DNA from: Phocaeicola faecalis
GTDB taxonomy: Bacteria > Bacteroidota > Bacteroidia > Bacteroidales > Bacteroidaceae
Direction: 5' to 3'
Assembly: GCF_021730445.1 (NCBI RefSeq)
Contig: NZ_JADNRM010000018.1
Span: 35,598-99,597 of the forward strand
DNA length: 64,000 nt
The notes under the pieces were generated by a model, which was not told the origin of the DNA, made no database searches, and saw only the letters and a list, made by a program, of their open reading frames with translations. The position numbers and the translations under genes were made by a program. The stretch's first letter is position 1. Each line of letters starts with the position of its first letter. Below are positions 37,468 through 46,266 of the stretch, one piece after another.

Positions 37468-37908
37468 TTATCGCCTTTTCTTAAAGAAATCTTTCATCAA
37501 TCGGGCACATTCATCCGCGAGTACTCCTTTTATCACTACAGTCTTCGGATGTAAAGCATCAGGTGCATACTTTTGATAGCCGCGCTTATCATCTGCAGTC
37601 CCGAAAACCAATTTACCCATTTGTGCCCATGCTATAGCTCCGGCACACATCACACACGGCTCCACCGTGACATACAGCGCACACTCATTCAGGTATTTAC
37701 CGCCCAGATTATTGGCAGCAGCCGTGATAGCCTGCATCTCGGCATGAGCTGTCACATCATTCAACGTCTCTGTCAGGTTGTGTCCTCGCCCAATGATACG
37801 GTCACGACAAACAACGACAGCGCCTACCGGCACCTCCCCCGATGTAAACGCTTTCTGCGCTTCCATTAAAGCCTGCTTCATATAAAAAGTATCATCTGCC
37901 ATATTCAC
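37468..37908 (-). CDS. tadA: Nucleoside/tRNA-adenosine deaminase
   Basis: 146 residues. The zinc-binding deaminase motifs are THAEMQAITAA (HAE near 56) and VEPCVMCAGAIAWAQ (PCxxC near 86). GAVVVCRDRIIGRGHNLTET and KLVFGTADDKRGY fit TadA-type enzymes that convert A34 to inosine in tRNA-Arg, though guanine-type deaminases look similar. It lies 1 bp after the stop of the upstream small gene at 37910, so the two are coupled. Confidence 0.85.
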   Translation of the reverse strand: MNMADDTFYMKQALMEAQKAFTSGEVPVGAVVVCRDRIIGRGHNLTETLNDVTAHAEMQAITAAANNLGGKYLNECALYVTVEPCVMCAGAIAWAQMGKLVFGTADDKRGYQKYAPDALHPKTVVIKGVLADECARLMKDFFKKRR

Positions 37909-37909
37909 T

Positions 37910-38143
37910 TTACCGTCTCATATCATGTTCGTTGAATAATGTAGGATAATCTTCCTCCATCTTTTGATGAATAAAAGTTAACACCGTTTCACGCAGCCAA
38001 CGAGCTTTGTTTGTTATCTTATACTTCTTAAGATAACAATCCACTATCTTTAGTTCCTCTTCGCTCATCAAGCACACCATACGTTGCTTCCTTTTAGGCG
38101 TAGAAGCGGGGACTTTTACTCTCTTTTTTACGTTGTTTGCCAT
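37910..38143 (-). CDS. Small basic protein, possible ribbon-helix-helix regulator
   Basis: 77 residues from ATG 38143. The longer frame to 38302 crosses the divergent yraN promoter and has unnatural composition. Starts MANNVKKRVKVPASTPKRKQ, then RMVCLMSEEELKIVDCYLKK, KYKITNKARWLRETVLTFIH. The strand-helix-helix order suggests a small DNA-binding protein. Unrecognised. Confidence 0.7.
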   Translation of the reverse strand: MANNVKKRVKVPASTPKRKQRMVCLMSEEELKIVDCYLKKYKITNKARWLRETVLTFIHQKMEEDYPTLFNEHDMRR

Positions 38144-38218
38144 ATTCTCTGCAAAATTAGCTTTACTTCTGTAAATACAAAACATAAAAATGAGTATTTT
38201 TGTGCAAAATGTAACAGA

Positions 38219-38584
38219 ATGGCAGAACACAACGAATTTGGCAAAGAAGGGGAAGCAGCGGCAGCCGAGTTTCTGACAGAAAAAGGCTACTCCATCCTTC
38301 ACCGTAACTGGCGATGTGGCAAGAAAGAATTAGACATTGTAGCCGAATACAACAATGAGCTAATCGTTGTAGAAGTAAAGTCGCGCAAAGACATACGGTT
38401 CGGTAATCCGGAAGAGGCTGTCAACAACAGAAAAATCCGACATATTATAGCCTCAACCGATGCCTATCTCCGCAAATTTGCCATCGACCTGCCTGTTCGC
38501 TTTGACATTATAACAGTGGTAGGACAAGAAGCACCTTTTCAAATAGAACATATTGCCGATGCTTTCTATCCGCCTATTTGGTGA
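38219..38584 (+). CDS. yraN: YraN family protein (UPF0102), endonuclease-like fold
   Basis: 121 residues from ATG 38219; a -7 element TATTTTTG at 38195-38202 rules out the longer frame from 38084. The family motifs are GKEGEAAAAEFLTEKGYSIL, NWRCGKKELDIVAEYNNELI, and VVEVKSRKDIRFGNPEEAV. Asp plus ExK arrangement matches a Holliday-junction-resolvase-like nuclease fold, but the family's function is unproven. Confidence 0.9.
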   Translation: MAEHNEFGKEGEAAAAEFLTEKGYSILHRNWRCGKKELDIVAEYNNELIVVEVKSRKDIRFGNPEEAVNNRKIRHIIASTDAYLRKFAIDLPVRFDIITVVGQEAPFQIEHIADAFYPPIW

Positions 38585-38602
38585 TATTATACTTATTTAT
38601 AT

Positions 38603-38962
38603 ATGGACATAGAAACAATCCGCGATTATTGCCTCGCCAAAAAAGGAACTACAGAAGGATTTCCTTTCGGAGAGGATATTTTAGTGTTTAAAGTAATGGG
38701 AAAGATGACTGCCTGCATTTGGCTGGGACAGCCCGACCTAATCACACTGAAATGTGACCCCGAATATGCCATTGAGCTGCGCGACCGTTATCCGGGAATA
38801 GAAGGCGCTTACCATTTCAATAAGAAATATTGGAATCAAGTATCGCTGAAAGGAGATATCGACGACAAATTGATTTTAAGTCTGATAGACCATTCATACG
38901 AAGAAGTCATCAAGAAATTCACTCGTAAACTAAAACAAGAATACAATGAATTACCCGACTAA
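38603..38962 (+). CDS. MmcQ/YjbR family DNA-binding-fold protein
   Basis: 119 residues. MDIETIRDYCLAKKGTTEGF, PFGEDILVFKVMGKMTACIW and YHFNKKYWNQVSLKGDIDDK match the CyaY-like YjbR domain. The role is unclear. It starts 18 bp after yraN and overlaps birA by 17 bp. Confidence 0.88.
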   Translation: MDIETIRDYCLAKKGTTEGFPFGEDILVFKVMGKMTACIWLGQPDLITLKCDPEYAIELRDRYPGIEGAYHFNKKYWNQVSLKGDIDDKLILSLIDHSYEEVIKKFTRKLKQEYNELPD

Positions 38963-39707
38963 CCCGACAGTCTCCATACTGAAAGAAAAAGAAACCGACT
39001 CTACCAATAACCGGCTTGCGCAACTGTGCGACCGGGAAGATATAAAAGAGTTTACCACCTTGTTGGCCGACAAACAAACTGCAGGCAAGGGGCAACGTGG
39101 CAATTCGTGGGAATCTGCCACCGGCATGAACCTCACTTTCAGCACCGTGCTCTATCCCATAACCCTAAAGGCACGTGAACAGTTCATACTCTCCATGCTT
39201 ATAGCTTTGTCCATCTACGACACATTGAGCGACTATGCCGAAGGGTTCAGCATCAAATGGCCAAACGACATTTACTGGAAAGACAAGAAAATATGCGGCA
39301 TTCTGATAGAGAATGAATTGGAAGGAGCTTATCTGGTTCGTTGCATTGCAGGTATCGGCGTGAATATCAACCAAGAACATTTCATCTCTTCCGCCCCCAA
39401 TCCGGTTTCACTGAAGCAGATACTGGGACGGGAGACAGACAAGTCGGAGGTATTGGAAAGTATTCTGAAAAGACTGCTTTCCTATTATATCCCATTGATG
39501 ACTCAAGAACCGAATATTAAGGAAAGCATTCATTCCGATTATCTGAACGCACAATATCGCCATAAAGGAATGTATCTTTACAGAGATGAAAACGGAGAAT
39601 TTAAAGCAAGCCTCGAAACAATAGAACCGGACGGACACCTCCTGTTGAAAGATGAAAAAGGTATGCTCCGAAAATACGCATTCAAAGAAGTGCAATACAT
39701 CATATAA
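38946..39707 (+). CDS. birA: Biotin-[acetyl-CoA-carboxylase] ligase
   Basis: 253 residues. The biotin-binding motif is KQTAGKGQRGNSWESATGMN, then FSIKWPNDIYWKDKKICGIL (catalytic Lys region) and GIGVNINQEHF. There is no N-terminal helix-turn-helix, so it is the monofunctional ligase and not a repressor. It attaches biotin to carboxylase carrier proteins. It overlaps the upstream MmcQ gene. Confidence 0.93.
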   Translation: MNYPTNPTVSILKEKETDSTNNRLAQLCDREDIKEFTTLLADKQTAGKGQRGNSWESATGMNLTFSTVLYPITLKAREQFILSMLIALSIYDTLSDYAEGFSIKWPNDIYWKDKKICGILIENELEGAYLVRCIAGIGVNINQEHFISSAPNPVSLKQILGRETDKSEVLESILKRLLSYYIPLMTQEPNIKESIHSDYLNAQYRHKGMYLYRDENGEFKASLETIEPDGHLLLKDEKGMLRKYAFKEVQYII

Positions 39708-39719
39708 CAATATTAAGAG

Positions 39720-41054
39720 ATGCAACTAAGCAACGGAAATAAAAAGATTCTTCAGATTGCCGTTCCTTCCATCGTATCGAACATCACAGTTCCCCTGTTG
39801 GGCCTGATAGACGTTACCATTGTGGGACACCTTGGTTCTGCCGCTTATATAGGAGCGATAGCTGTCGGCGGAATGCTGTTTAATATCATTTACTGGATAT
39901 TCGGTTTTCTGCGTATGGGAACCAGCGGCATGACTTCACAAGCATACGGCAGGCACGATTTAAATGAAGTAACCCGCCTGCTGCTACGCTCTGTGGGGGT
40001 AGGATTATTCATCGCCTTGGCCTTATTAGCCCTCCAATATCCCATCGAGAAAGTGGCTTTCACATTGATAGATACCACAGACGAAGTGGCACAACTTTCC
40101 ACCCTCTATTTCCGCATCTGCATCTGGGGTGCGCCTGCCGTACTGGGGCTATACAGTTTTGCCGGATGGTTTATCGGTATGCAGAATTCGCGCTTCCCCA
40201 TGTACATTGCCATCACTCAAAACATAGTGAATATCGTGGCAAGCCTTTGTCTGGTCTATGGTTTCAATATGAAAATAGAAGGGGTGGCCATCGGCACATT
40301 AACCGCACAATATGCAGGATTAGTGATGGCCTACCTGCTTTGGATTCGTTATTATGGTAGCTTAAGGAAGCGTATCGAATGGCATTCCTCCTTCGGCCGG
40401 CAAGCCATGTATCGTTTCTTTCAAGTAAACCGGGATATTTTTTTCCGTACCATCTGCCTGGTAGCCGTTACCGTGTTCTTCACCTCGGTAGGAGCTGCAC
40501 AAGGAGAAGTCGTTCTGGCTGTCAATACACTGCTTATGCAACTGTTCACTCTCTTTTCGTACATCATGGATGGGTTTGCATACGCCGGAGAAGCATTGGC
40601 CGGCAAATATATCGGTGCCGGCAACAAGCAGGCACTCCATCAGACCGTGCGCCGGCTATTTGGCTGGGGAATCGGCCTTTCCCTTGCCTTTACCTTATTA
40701 TATGGAATAGGCGGACAGGCTTTCCTTGGATTATTGACAAATGAAGAAACAGTGGTTGCAGCCTCCGGAAGTTATTTTTATTGGGTACTTGCCATACCTT
40801 TGGCCGGATTCCCGGCATTCCTGCTCGATGGCATATTCATCGGCGCAACCGCCACCCATCTCATGCTCCGCGCCATGACAGTGGCATCCGGATGCTTCTT
40901 CCTTGTTTATTACGGGTTCAAAGGCGCAATGGAAAACCATGCATTGTGGATGGCGTTTATCATCTATCTATTGCTTCGGGGCGTATTGCAAAGCATCTTG
41001 GGAAGAAAAATTCTAGGCTACTATCCTTTTCGGCAAAAGCAGTCAGCCAAGTGA
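39720..41054 (+). CDS. MATE family efflux transporter
   Basis: 444 residues with 12 predicted helices. The opening IAVPSIVSNITVPLLGLIDV and VTIVGHLGSAAYIGAIAVGG are the DinF-like MATE signature, with a second half repeating the pattern (GFAYAGEALAGKYIGAGNK). It exports organic cations in exchange for Na+ or H+. It starts 12 bp after birA. Its 3' end overlaps a minus-strand tag fragment by 34 bp. Confidence 0.92.
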   Translation: MQLSNGNKKILQIAVPSIVSNITVPLLGLIDVTIVGHLGSAAYIGAIAVGGMLFNIIYWIFGFLRMGTSGMTSQAYGRHDLNEVTRLLLRSVGVGLFIALALLALQYPIEKVAFTLIDTTDEVAQLSTLYFRICIWGAPAVLGLYSFAGWFIGMQNSRFPMYIAITQNIVNIVASLCLVYGFNMKIEGVAIGTLTAQYAGLVMAYLLWIRYYGSLRKRIEWHSSFGRQAMYRFFQVNRDIFFRTICLVAVTVFFTSVGAAQGEVVLAVNTLLMQLFTLFSYIMDGFAYAGEALAGKYIGAGNKQALHQTVRRLFGWGIGLSLAFTLLYGIGGQAFLGLLTNEETVVAASGSYFYWVLAIPLAGFPAFLLDGIFIGATATHLMLRAMTVASGCFFLVYYGFKGAMENHALWMAFIIYLLLRGVLQSILGRKILGYYPFRQKQSAK

Positions 41055-41314
41055 TTATTGATAAAACCCGAAGCCTGCAAGTGAGCATAACAAATCATCG
41101 TTCCAAAGGACTTAAAGCCCCGTTCCTTCATATCTTTGCTCATAGCATCCGATTCGGGAGATGAAACCGGAATCTCGCTTAACGAATGAAAAGTATGAAC
41201 AACCGGCTTTCTATCGGGGAAGAATGACAGTTCACATACAGTTCGTCCGTTCCACACCAACCGCAACGTCCGTTTATTATACCTTGCATAGTCATCACAT
41301 TTATAATCCGACAC
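41021..41314 (-). pseudogene. tag: C-terminal fragment of DNA-3-methyladenine glycosylase I
   Basis: From about 41227 to the stop the frame matches the Tag C-terminus: FFPDRKPVVHTFHSLSEIP, SPESDAMSKDMKERGFKSFG and ICYAHLQASGFINNHLADCF. The first 29 residues are unrelated. Roughly the N-terminal two-thirds of Tag, including the catalytic Glu and adenine pocket, is missing. Zinc-ligand His and Cys near the C-terminus remain. It is probably not functional and overlaps the MATE gene end. Confidence 0.8.
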
Positions 41315-41401
41315 AAAGATAATTGATTCACAGCTCTTATTACAGTGCCAAGTATCAAATTATTTTTTTATCTTTGCCCAAACAATAAATAATAAATCAC
41401 T

Positions 41402-42112
41402 ATGGCAAGATTTAAAAGAATACTATTAAAGCTGAGTGGCGAGAGCTTGATGGGTGAAAAACAATATGGCATAGACGAAAAACGTCTGGGTGAGTATGCA
41501 CAACAAATCAAAGAGATTCACGAACTGGGTGTGCAAATCGGTATCGTTATCGGTGGGGGTAACATTTTTCGCGGACTGAGCGGTGCTTCAAAAGGTTTCG
41601 ACCGTGTGAAAGGCGACCAGATGGGAATGCTGGCAACCGTTATCAACAGCCTCGGGCTGAGTTCCGCCTTGGGTGCAGCCGGAGTAAAAGCACGCGTACT
41701 CACTGCCATACGCATGGAACCGATTGGCGAGTTCTACAGCAAATGGAAAGCCATTGAAGCAATGGAAAACGGTGAAGTGGTCATCATGTCAGCCGGTACC
41801 GGAAACCCATTCTTTACCACCGACACAGGCTCTTCACTGCGCGGTATCGAAATAGAGGCAGACGTCATGCTGAAAGGCACACGTGTGGATGGCATCTATA
41901 CCGCCGATCCGGAGAAAGACCCTACAGCTACCAAGTTCGACGATATCACCTATGATGAAGTTTTGCGCCGTGGTTTGAAAGTGATGGACCTCACCGCTAC
42001 CTGCATGTGCAAAGAAAACAACTTGCCGATTATCGTATTCGATATGGACACACTCGGCAACCTGAAGAAAGTCATGACAGGAGAAAATATCGGTACTTTA
42101 GTACATAATTAA
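41402..42112 (+). CDS. pyrH: UMP kinase
   Basis: 236 residues, standard. FKRILLKLSGESLMGEKQYG at the start, GIVIGGGNIFRG near 52, DQMGMLATVINSL near 78 and GTGNPFFTTDTGSSLRGIEI near 138 are PyrH motifs of the amino-acid-kinase fold. It phosphorylates UMP to UDP. A -7 element TATCTTTG is at 41369-41376. Confidence 0.96.
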   Translation: MARFKRILLKLSGESLMGEKQYGIDEKRLGEYAQQIKEIHELGVQIGIVIGGGNIFRGLSGASKGFDRVKGDQMGMLATVINSLGLSSALGAAGVKARVLTAIRMEPIGEFYSKWKAIEAMENGEVVIMSAGTGNPFFTTDTGSSLRGIEIEADVMLKGTRVDGIYTADPEKDPTATKFDDITYDEVLRRGLKVMDLTATCMCKENNLPIIVFDMDTLGNLKKVMTGENIGTLVHN

Positions 42113-42122
42113 TGTCACATTT

Positions 42123-42170
42123 AGGGAGTGTGTCAAAAGCGATAAAGTGTTTTCATTTTGACACACCCTC
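42123..42170. repeat. Short inverted-repeat element (GTGTGTCAAAA ends)
   Basis: AGGGAGTGTGTCAAAA and ATTTTGACACACCCTC form a hairpin around a 16-base interior. It lies 10 bp after pyrH and could serve as its terminator. The ends match those at 502 and 54629. Confidence 0.7.
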
Positions 42171-42289
42171 GTTCTTGATAAGCACAGAACGGCAAGGTTC
42201 AGTTATTATTCTTGGAAATTTAATATATCAAGCAAACACCTGTCGCCGGATGTTGTCTCCTCCGGTTTTCAAACACTGCATACGTTTAT

Positions 42290-42515
42290 AACTCCCTAAG
42301 TCGTTTCATTAGTCGGAGTAAGCGTTTTCATCCTTTCGATTATGCCTTTCTGTCCGTCAGATTACTACAGTCTTCGGCAGTGGACTGTATAGTCCGCTAC
42401 AGTAGACCGTACAGTCCATTGCAGTGGACTGTACAGTCCGCCGGCGGAGACTGTAATAATCTTCCGTTTAAAAAGCCTTAGCTGACCCTACGAAACGGCT
42501 TACTCTTCCCTTTGT
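42290..42515 (+). repeat. Palindrome-array repeat element, copy B
   Basis: About 226 bp, in opposite orientation to copy A (10928-11160). Palindromic 14-mers start at 42382, 42404 and 42426, with a degenerate unit at 42360 and a half unit at 42448, so the period is 22 bp. The unit at 42426 is the perfect palindrome GGACTGTACAGTCC. The terminal repeats are TAAGTCGTTTCATTAG at 42297 and the complement of TAAGCCGTTTCGTAGGG at 42486-42502. No ORF of its own. Confidence 0.85.
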
Positions 42516-42523
42516 GTGGTGAT

Positions 42524-42640
42524 ATGTTGAATCCCCAAGAAAACAAGATGCCCCTATGGAAACACCTCCATTCTGGCGAACGTATGGGAGCAGCATACAA
42601 AGCCAATGGCACGCTTGTCAATGAAACAATTACAGCATAA
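42524..42640 (+). pseudogene. Possible gene remnant beside repeat copy B
   Basis: A 38-codon frame (MLNPQENKMPLWKHLHSGER then MGAAYKANGTLVNETITA) of protein-like composition starts 9 bp after the repeat and ends inside the 3' end of the histidine phosphatase gene. No family is recognised. It may be the last part of a lost gene or chance. Confidence 0.25.
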
Positions 42641-43145
42641 ACAGTCTCAGTTCTGCATTATTCATTTTGGGCACACTGCGCAAATGCTGTAAAGTTACTC
42701 CCTGAATCCGTGCCTGAACCGCACGGTTTATCAATCCGTGCCCGACAGCCAGAAGCGTTTTCCCATCATAGTCCGCCTTTATATAATCAAGAAAACGACC
42801 GGCACGCCGATAGAGCATCTCCTCTGTCTCCACATCTGCCGGAATATGATTAAGGTCTACCTCTTTTATATAAAGTCCTGTCCAGCTCCCCCAATCTATC
42901 TCGCGAAGCAAATCCGTTGTCTCCCACAGCAAGTGCCTGTCCCCAATCACAATCCGGGTGGTATCCATACAGCGTTTTAAGTCACTGGAAATGACAGCAT
43001 CCAACGGAATCTCTTTCAAAGAATCCCGCAAAGCCTCCGCTTGAGCAATCCCCTCTGCAGTCAACTGTCCCGGTAAATGCCCTTGGAATATACGCGCTAT
43101 ATTTTCTTCCGTCTGCCCGTGCCGGGCTAAATATAATGAAATCAT
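42630..43145 (-). CDS. Histidine phosphatase family protein
   Basis: 171 residues from ATG 43145 (the frame is open to 43202). LYLARHGQTEENIARIFQGH is the phospho-His motif. The second half has AVISSDLKRCMDTTRIVIGD, LREIDWGSWTGL and LAVGHGLINRAV. Size and motifs suit the cobC/phosphoglycerate-mutase-like branch. The substrate is not evident and no cobalamin genes are nearby. Confidence 0.88.
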   Translation of the reverse strand: MISLYLARHGQTEENIARIFQGHLPGQLTAEGIAQAEALRDSLKEIPLDAVISSDLKRCMDTTRIVIGDRHLLWETTDLLREIDWGSWTGLYIKEVDLNHIPADVETEEMLYRRAGRFLDYIKADYDGKTLLAVGHGLINRAVQARIQGVTLQHLRSVPKMNNAELRLFML

Positions 43146-43244
43146 ACTTCTATGTTTTTTGTTACAAAGGTATAAGAAACAGAGCAATAAGGAACAATCC
43201 AATATTGTTTTTTGTACATTTGCAAAATGTATAATTACACAGTT

Positions 43245-44651
43245 ATGATGAACAAAAGATGCTATTTATCCCTCTTTTTAGGCTGCCTCATCGGATTTAT
43301 CGCCATCGGCTGTCAAAAAGAAGAGGATAATTTTGAGACCCCTACATCGGACAATGGGAAAGTGAACCAATGGATAGACAACGCCATGAGAGAAGACTAC
43401 CTTTGGAATGACGATTTGCCCGGTAAATCATCACTCGACTTCGAAGCTTCTCCTGAAACATTCTTCACCTCATTACTCTCATCAAAAGACGGAAAAAAAC
43501 TAAGTGACGGCTCGCACCACTACTTCTCTACGATAGAAAAGACTCCCACGAGCAAAGCACGTGCCGTATCGGAAGAAAATTCGTATGGCTTTGAATATAT
43601 CCTTTATTCCATCAAAGACCAGAACTATTATTATGCCAGAGTGCTGTATGTCCTGCCCGGCTCCCCGGCCGCCGAAAGCGGACTGAAACGCGGAGACTGG
43701 ATTATAGAAATCAACGGACAGAAAATTCACGCCTCTTCTACCTCTTTACAGTATGGAGGCAGTATCCGATGCACACTCGGCACCCTCAGACTTACAGAAG
43801 AAGGCAAATCCTATGCAATAGCCAAAAGCGGGGAAATAACAATCGGAGCCTCCCGCAGCATAGCCAATCATCCCATCTTGAAAGACTCTGTATACCACAT
43901 CGGAGGGAAGACCATCGGTTATCTGTGCTATAACCATTTCACAAGCGGCCCCACCGGATTCGATGACCACACTTATGAAAACGAACTGAAAGACGTCATC
44001 GGCAAAATGAAATCACAACATGTCACGGAATTCATCATCGACCTACGCTATAATGGCGGAGGCAATCTTGCTACCCTGCAACTATTGGGCAGTATGCTCG
44101 TGCCTCCCCAAAATCTGAATGATATATTTCTGATAAAAGAGAACAACAAAGGAGAGAAAACGGATGTGGACTTCATCCGAGAAGTTCCTAACCTCAACCT
44201 GACAAACCTGTATGCCATCACAGGCAGATATACCGCCTCAGCTTCCGAAGCACTCATCAACGGGCTCTTCCCCTATATGGATGTTACATTAATCGGCAGT
44301 ACCACCATCGGAAAGAATGTCGGTTCCACTCTCCACAGAAATGAAAAGCTGGGTTGGGATATATGGCCTATTACCATGAAACTATACAATAGCCAAATGG
44401 AATCGGACTATGAGGACGGCTTCAAGATTGAGAAATACCGCTACTTTGCCGACGAAATGTCATTGTCGATTAATGATAACTTTAAAGAACTGGGAGATAC
44501 GAAGGAAATGCTTCTGAGCCATACGCTCAACATCATAGGGGTACAATCCACATCACAATCGAAAGTGCGCAACGCCGGAACCCCGGAAGACATACAACCT
44601 TTTTACTCATCACTGGAAAGGAAAACAGAGTTTGGGAAACTTTATAAATAA
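43245..44651 (+). CDS. S41 family peptidase lipoprotein with PDZ domain
   Basis: 468 residues from ATG 43245. The frame's first ATG (43212) precedes the -7 box TACATTTG (43215-43222) and is rejected. Lipobox LIGFIAIGCQKEED puts the Cys near residue 22. The PDZ domain is near 130-200 (YYARVLYVLPGSPAAESGLK). The tail-specific protease domain has FIIDLRYNGGGNLATLQLLG and the nucleophile in ITGRYTASASEALINGLFPY, with a Lys in TTIGKNVGS. It would degrade envelope proteins in the periplasm. Confidence 0.92.
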   Translation: MMNKRCYLSLFLGCLIGFIAIGCQKEEDNFETPTSDNGKVNQWIDNAMREDYLWNDDLPGKSSLDFEASPETFFTSLLSSKDGKKLSDGSHHYFSTIEKTPTSKARAVSEENSYGFEYILYSIKDQNYYYARVLYVLPGSPAAESGLKRGDWIIEINGQKIHASSTSLQYGGSIRCTLGTLRLTEEGKSYAIAKSGEITIGASRSIANHPILKDSVYHIGGKTIGYLCYNHFTSGPTGFDDHTYENELKDVIGKMKSQHVTEFIIDLRYNGGGNLATLQLLGSMLVPPQNLNDIFLIKENNKGEKTDVDFIREVPNLNLTNLYAITGRYTASASEALINGLFPYMDVTLIGSTTIGKNVGSTLHRNEKLGWDIWPITMKLYNSQMESDYEDGFKIEKYRYFADEMSLSINDNFKELGDTKEMLLSHTLNIIGVQSTSQSKVRNAGTPEDIQPFYSSLERKTEFGKLYK

Positions 44652-44666
44652 ATCCTCTGCCATATA

Positions 44667-44697
44667 TTGCAGATAATCAAAAAATAAATTACTTTTG
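44667..44697 (+). promoter_or_regulatory. Promoter of frr
   Basis: TTG at 44667-44669, a 20-bp spacer and -7 box TACTTTTG at 44690-44697, 53 bp before the start codon. Confidence 0.72.
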
Positions 44698-44750
44698 TTT
44701 CACTAAAAAACAAAGCATTGATAATATATAACTTAAAATAAGAAAACAGT

Positions 44751-45311
44751 ATGATAGACGCAAAGACTTGCATTAACGACGCACAAGAGAAAATGGATAT
44801 GGCCGTTATGTATCTGGAAGAGGCTTTGGCCCACATCCGCGCCGGAAAAGCCAGCACCAGACTGCTTGATGGTATTCGTGTTGATTCTTACGGAAGCATG
44901 GTGCCCATCAGCAACGTAGCTGCAGTAACTACTCCCGATGCCCGCAGCATCGTCATCAAACCATGGGACAAGAGTATGTTCCGCATCATCGAAAAAGCAA
45001 TTATGGATTCCGAGCTCGGCATCACTCCCGAAAATAATGGCGAAATTATCCGTTTAGGCATTCCCCCTCTGACAGAGGAACGCCGTAAACAATTGGCCAA
45101 ACAGTGCAAAGGAGAAGGCGAAACAGCCAAAGTAAGTATCCGCAACGCACGCCGCGATGCCATCGACGCTTTGAAGAAAGCCGTAAAAGAAGGCATGCCC
45201 GAAGACGAACAGAAAAATGCAGAAGCCAAACTTCAGAAGGTACACGATAAGTACATTGCGAAGATTGAAGAACTGCTTGCCGAGAAAGATAAAGAAATTA
45301 TGACCGTATAA
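44751..45311 (+). CDS. frr: Ribosome recycling factor
   Basis: 186 residues, the normal size. RRF signatures are [60 protein letters not shown] and [16 protein letters not shown]. It splits post-termination ribosomes together with EF-G. rsgA starts 9 bp downstream. Confidence 0.97.
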   Translation: MIDAKTCINDAQEKMDMAVMYLEEALAHIRAGKASTRLLDGIRVDSYGSMVPISNVAAVTTPDARSIVIKPWDKSMFRIIEKAIMDSELGITPENNGEIIRLGIPPLTEERRKQLAKQCKGEGETAKVSIRNARRDAIDALKKAVKEGMPEDEQKNAEAKLQKVHDKYIAKIEELLAEKDKEIMTV

Positions 45312-45320
45312 AAGAACGAA

Positions 45321-46253
45321 GTGCGCGGATTAGTAATAAGAAATACAGGTAGCTGGTATCAGGTAAAGACGGAAGACGGACAGCTCATTGACTGTAAAAT
45401 CAAAGGAAACTTCCGACTGAAAGGGATTCGTAGTACCAATCCCATTGCTGTGGGAGACTACGTGAAAATCATTATGAACAATGAAGGTACCGCTTTTATC
45501 AGTGAAATAGAAGACCGTAAGAATTATATTATCCGACGTGCCTCAAATCTTTCCAAACAATCACATATACTGGCCGCTAACCTCGACCAGTGTATGTTGA
45601 TTATCACGATTAATTATCCTGAAACTTCGACTATTTTCATTGACCGCTTTCTAGCTACCGCAGAAGCATATCGCATTCCTGTCAAATTGGTATTCAACAA
45701 GACAGATAAGTATGACGAAGATGATTTGCGCTATCTGGATGCCCTGATAAACCTGTACACACACATCGGCTATCCCTGTTTTAAAGTTTCCGCACTGAAC
45801 CACATCGGTGTAGACGAAATTAAAAAGGATTTGGAAGGTAAGGTCACACTCCTTTCCGGTAATTCCGGCGTAGGCAAATCCACTTTAATCAATGCCATTC
45901 TCCCCGAGAAGAACCTAAAGACAGGAGAGATATCCGATTACCATAATAAAGGGATGCACACTACCACTTTTTCTGAAATGTTCCCTATAGCGGGAGACGG
46001 ATATATTATTGATACTCCGGGTATTAAAGGTTTCGGAACCTTCGATATGGAAGAAGAAGAGGTGGGACATTACTTTAAAGAGATATTCGAATATTCCGCC
46101 GACTGCAAATACGGTAACTGCACCCATCGCCATGAACCGGGCTGCGCAGTTCGTGAAGCAGTAGAAAAACATTTAATCAGCGAGTCGCGCTATACTTCTT
46201 ATCTTAATATGTTGGAAGACAAGGAAGAAGGTAAATATCGCGCAGCCTATTAA
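45321..46253 (+). CDS. rsgA: Small ribosomal subunit biogenesis GTPase
   Basis: 310 residues with a GTG start at 45321, 9 bp after frr. An OB-fold comes first ([20 protein letters not shown]), then a circularly permuted GTPase: G4 [12 protein letters not shown] near 118, G1 [16 protein letters not shown] near 176, G3 DTPGIKGFG near 231. The C-terminal zinc knuckle is [16 protein letters not shown]. It checks late 30S assembly. It is in a run frr-rsgA-M28 peptidase. Confidence 0.95.
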   Translation: MRGLVIRNTGSWYQVKTEDGQLIDCKIKGNFRLKGIRSTNPIAVGDYVKIIMNNEGTAFISEIEDRKNYIIRRASNLSKQSHILAANLDQCMLIITINYPETSTIFIDRFLATAEAYRIPVKLVFNKTDKYDEDDLRYLDALINLYTHIGYPCFKVSALNHIGVDEIKKDLEGKVTLLSGNSGVGKSTLINAILPEKNLKTGEISDYHNKGMHTTTFSEMFPIAGDGYIIDTPGIKGFGTFDMEEEEVGHYFKEIFEYSADCKYGNCTHRHEPGCAVREAVEKHLISESRYTSYLNMLEDKEEGKYRAAY

Positions 46254-46266
46254 CAACCATGACTTT

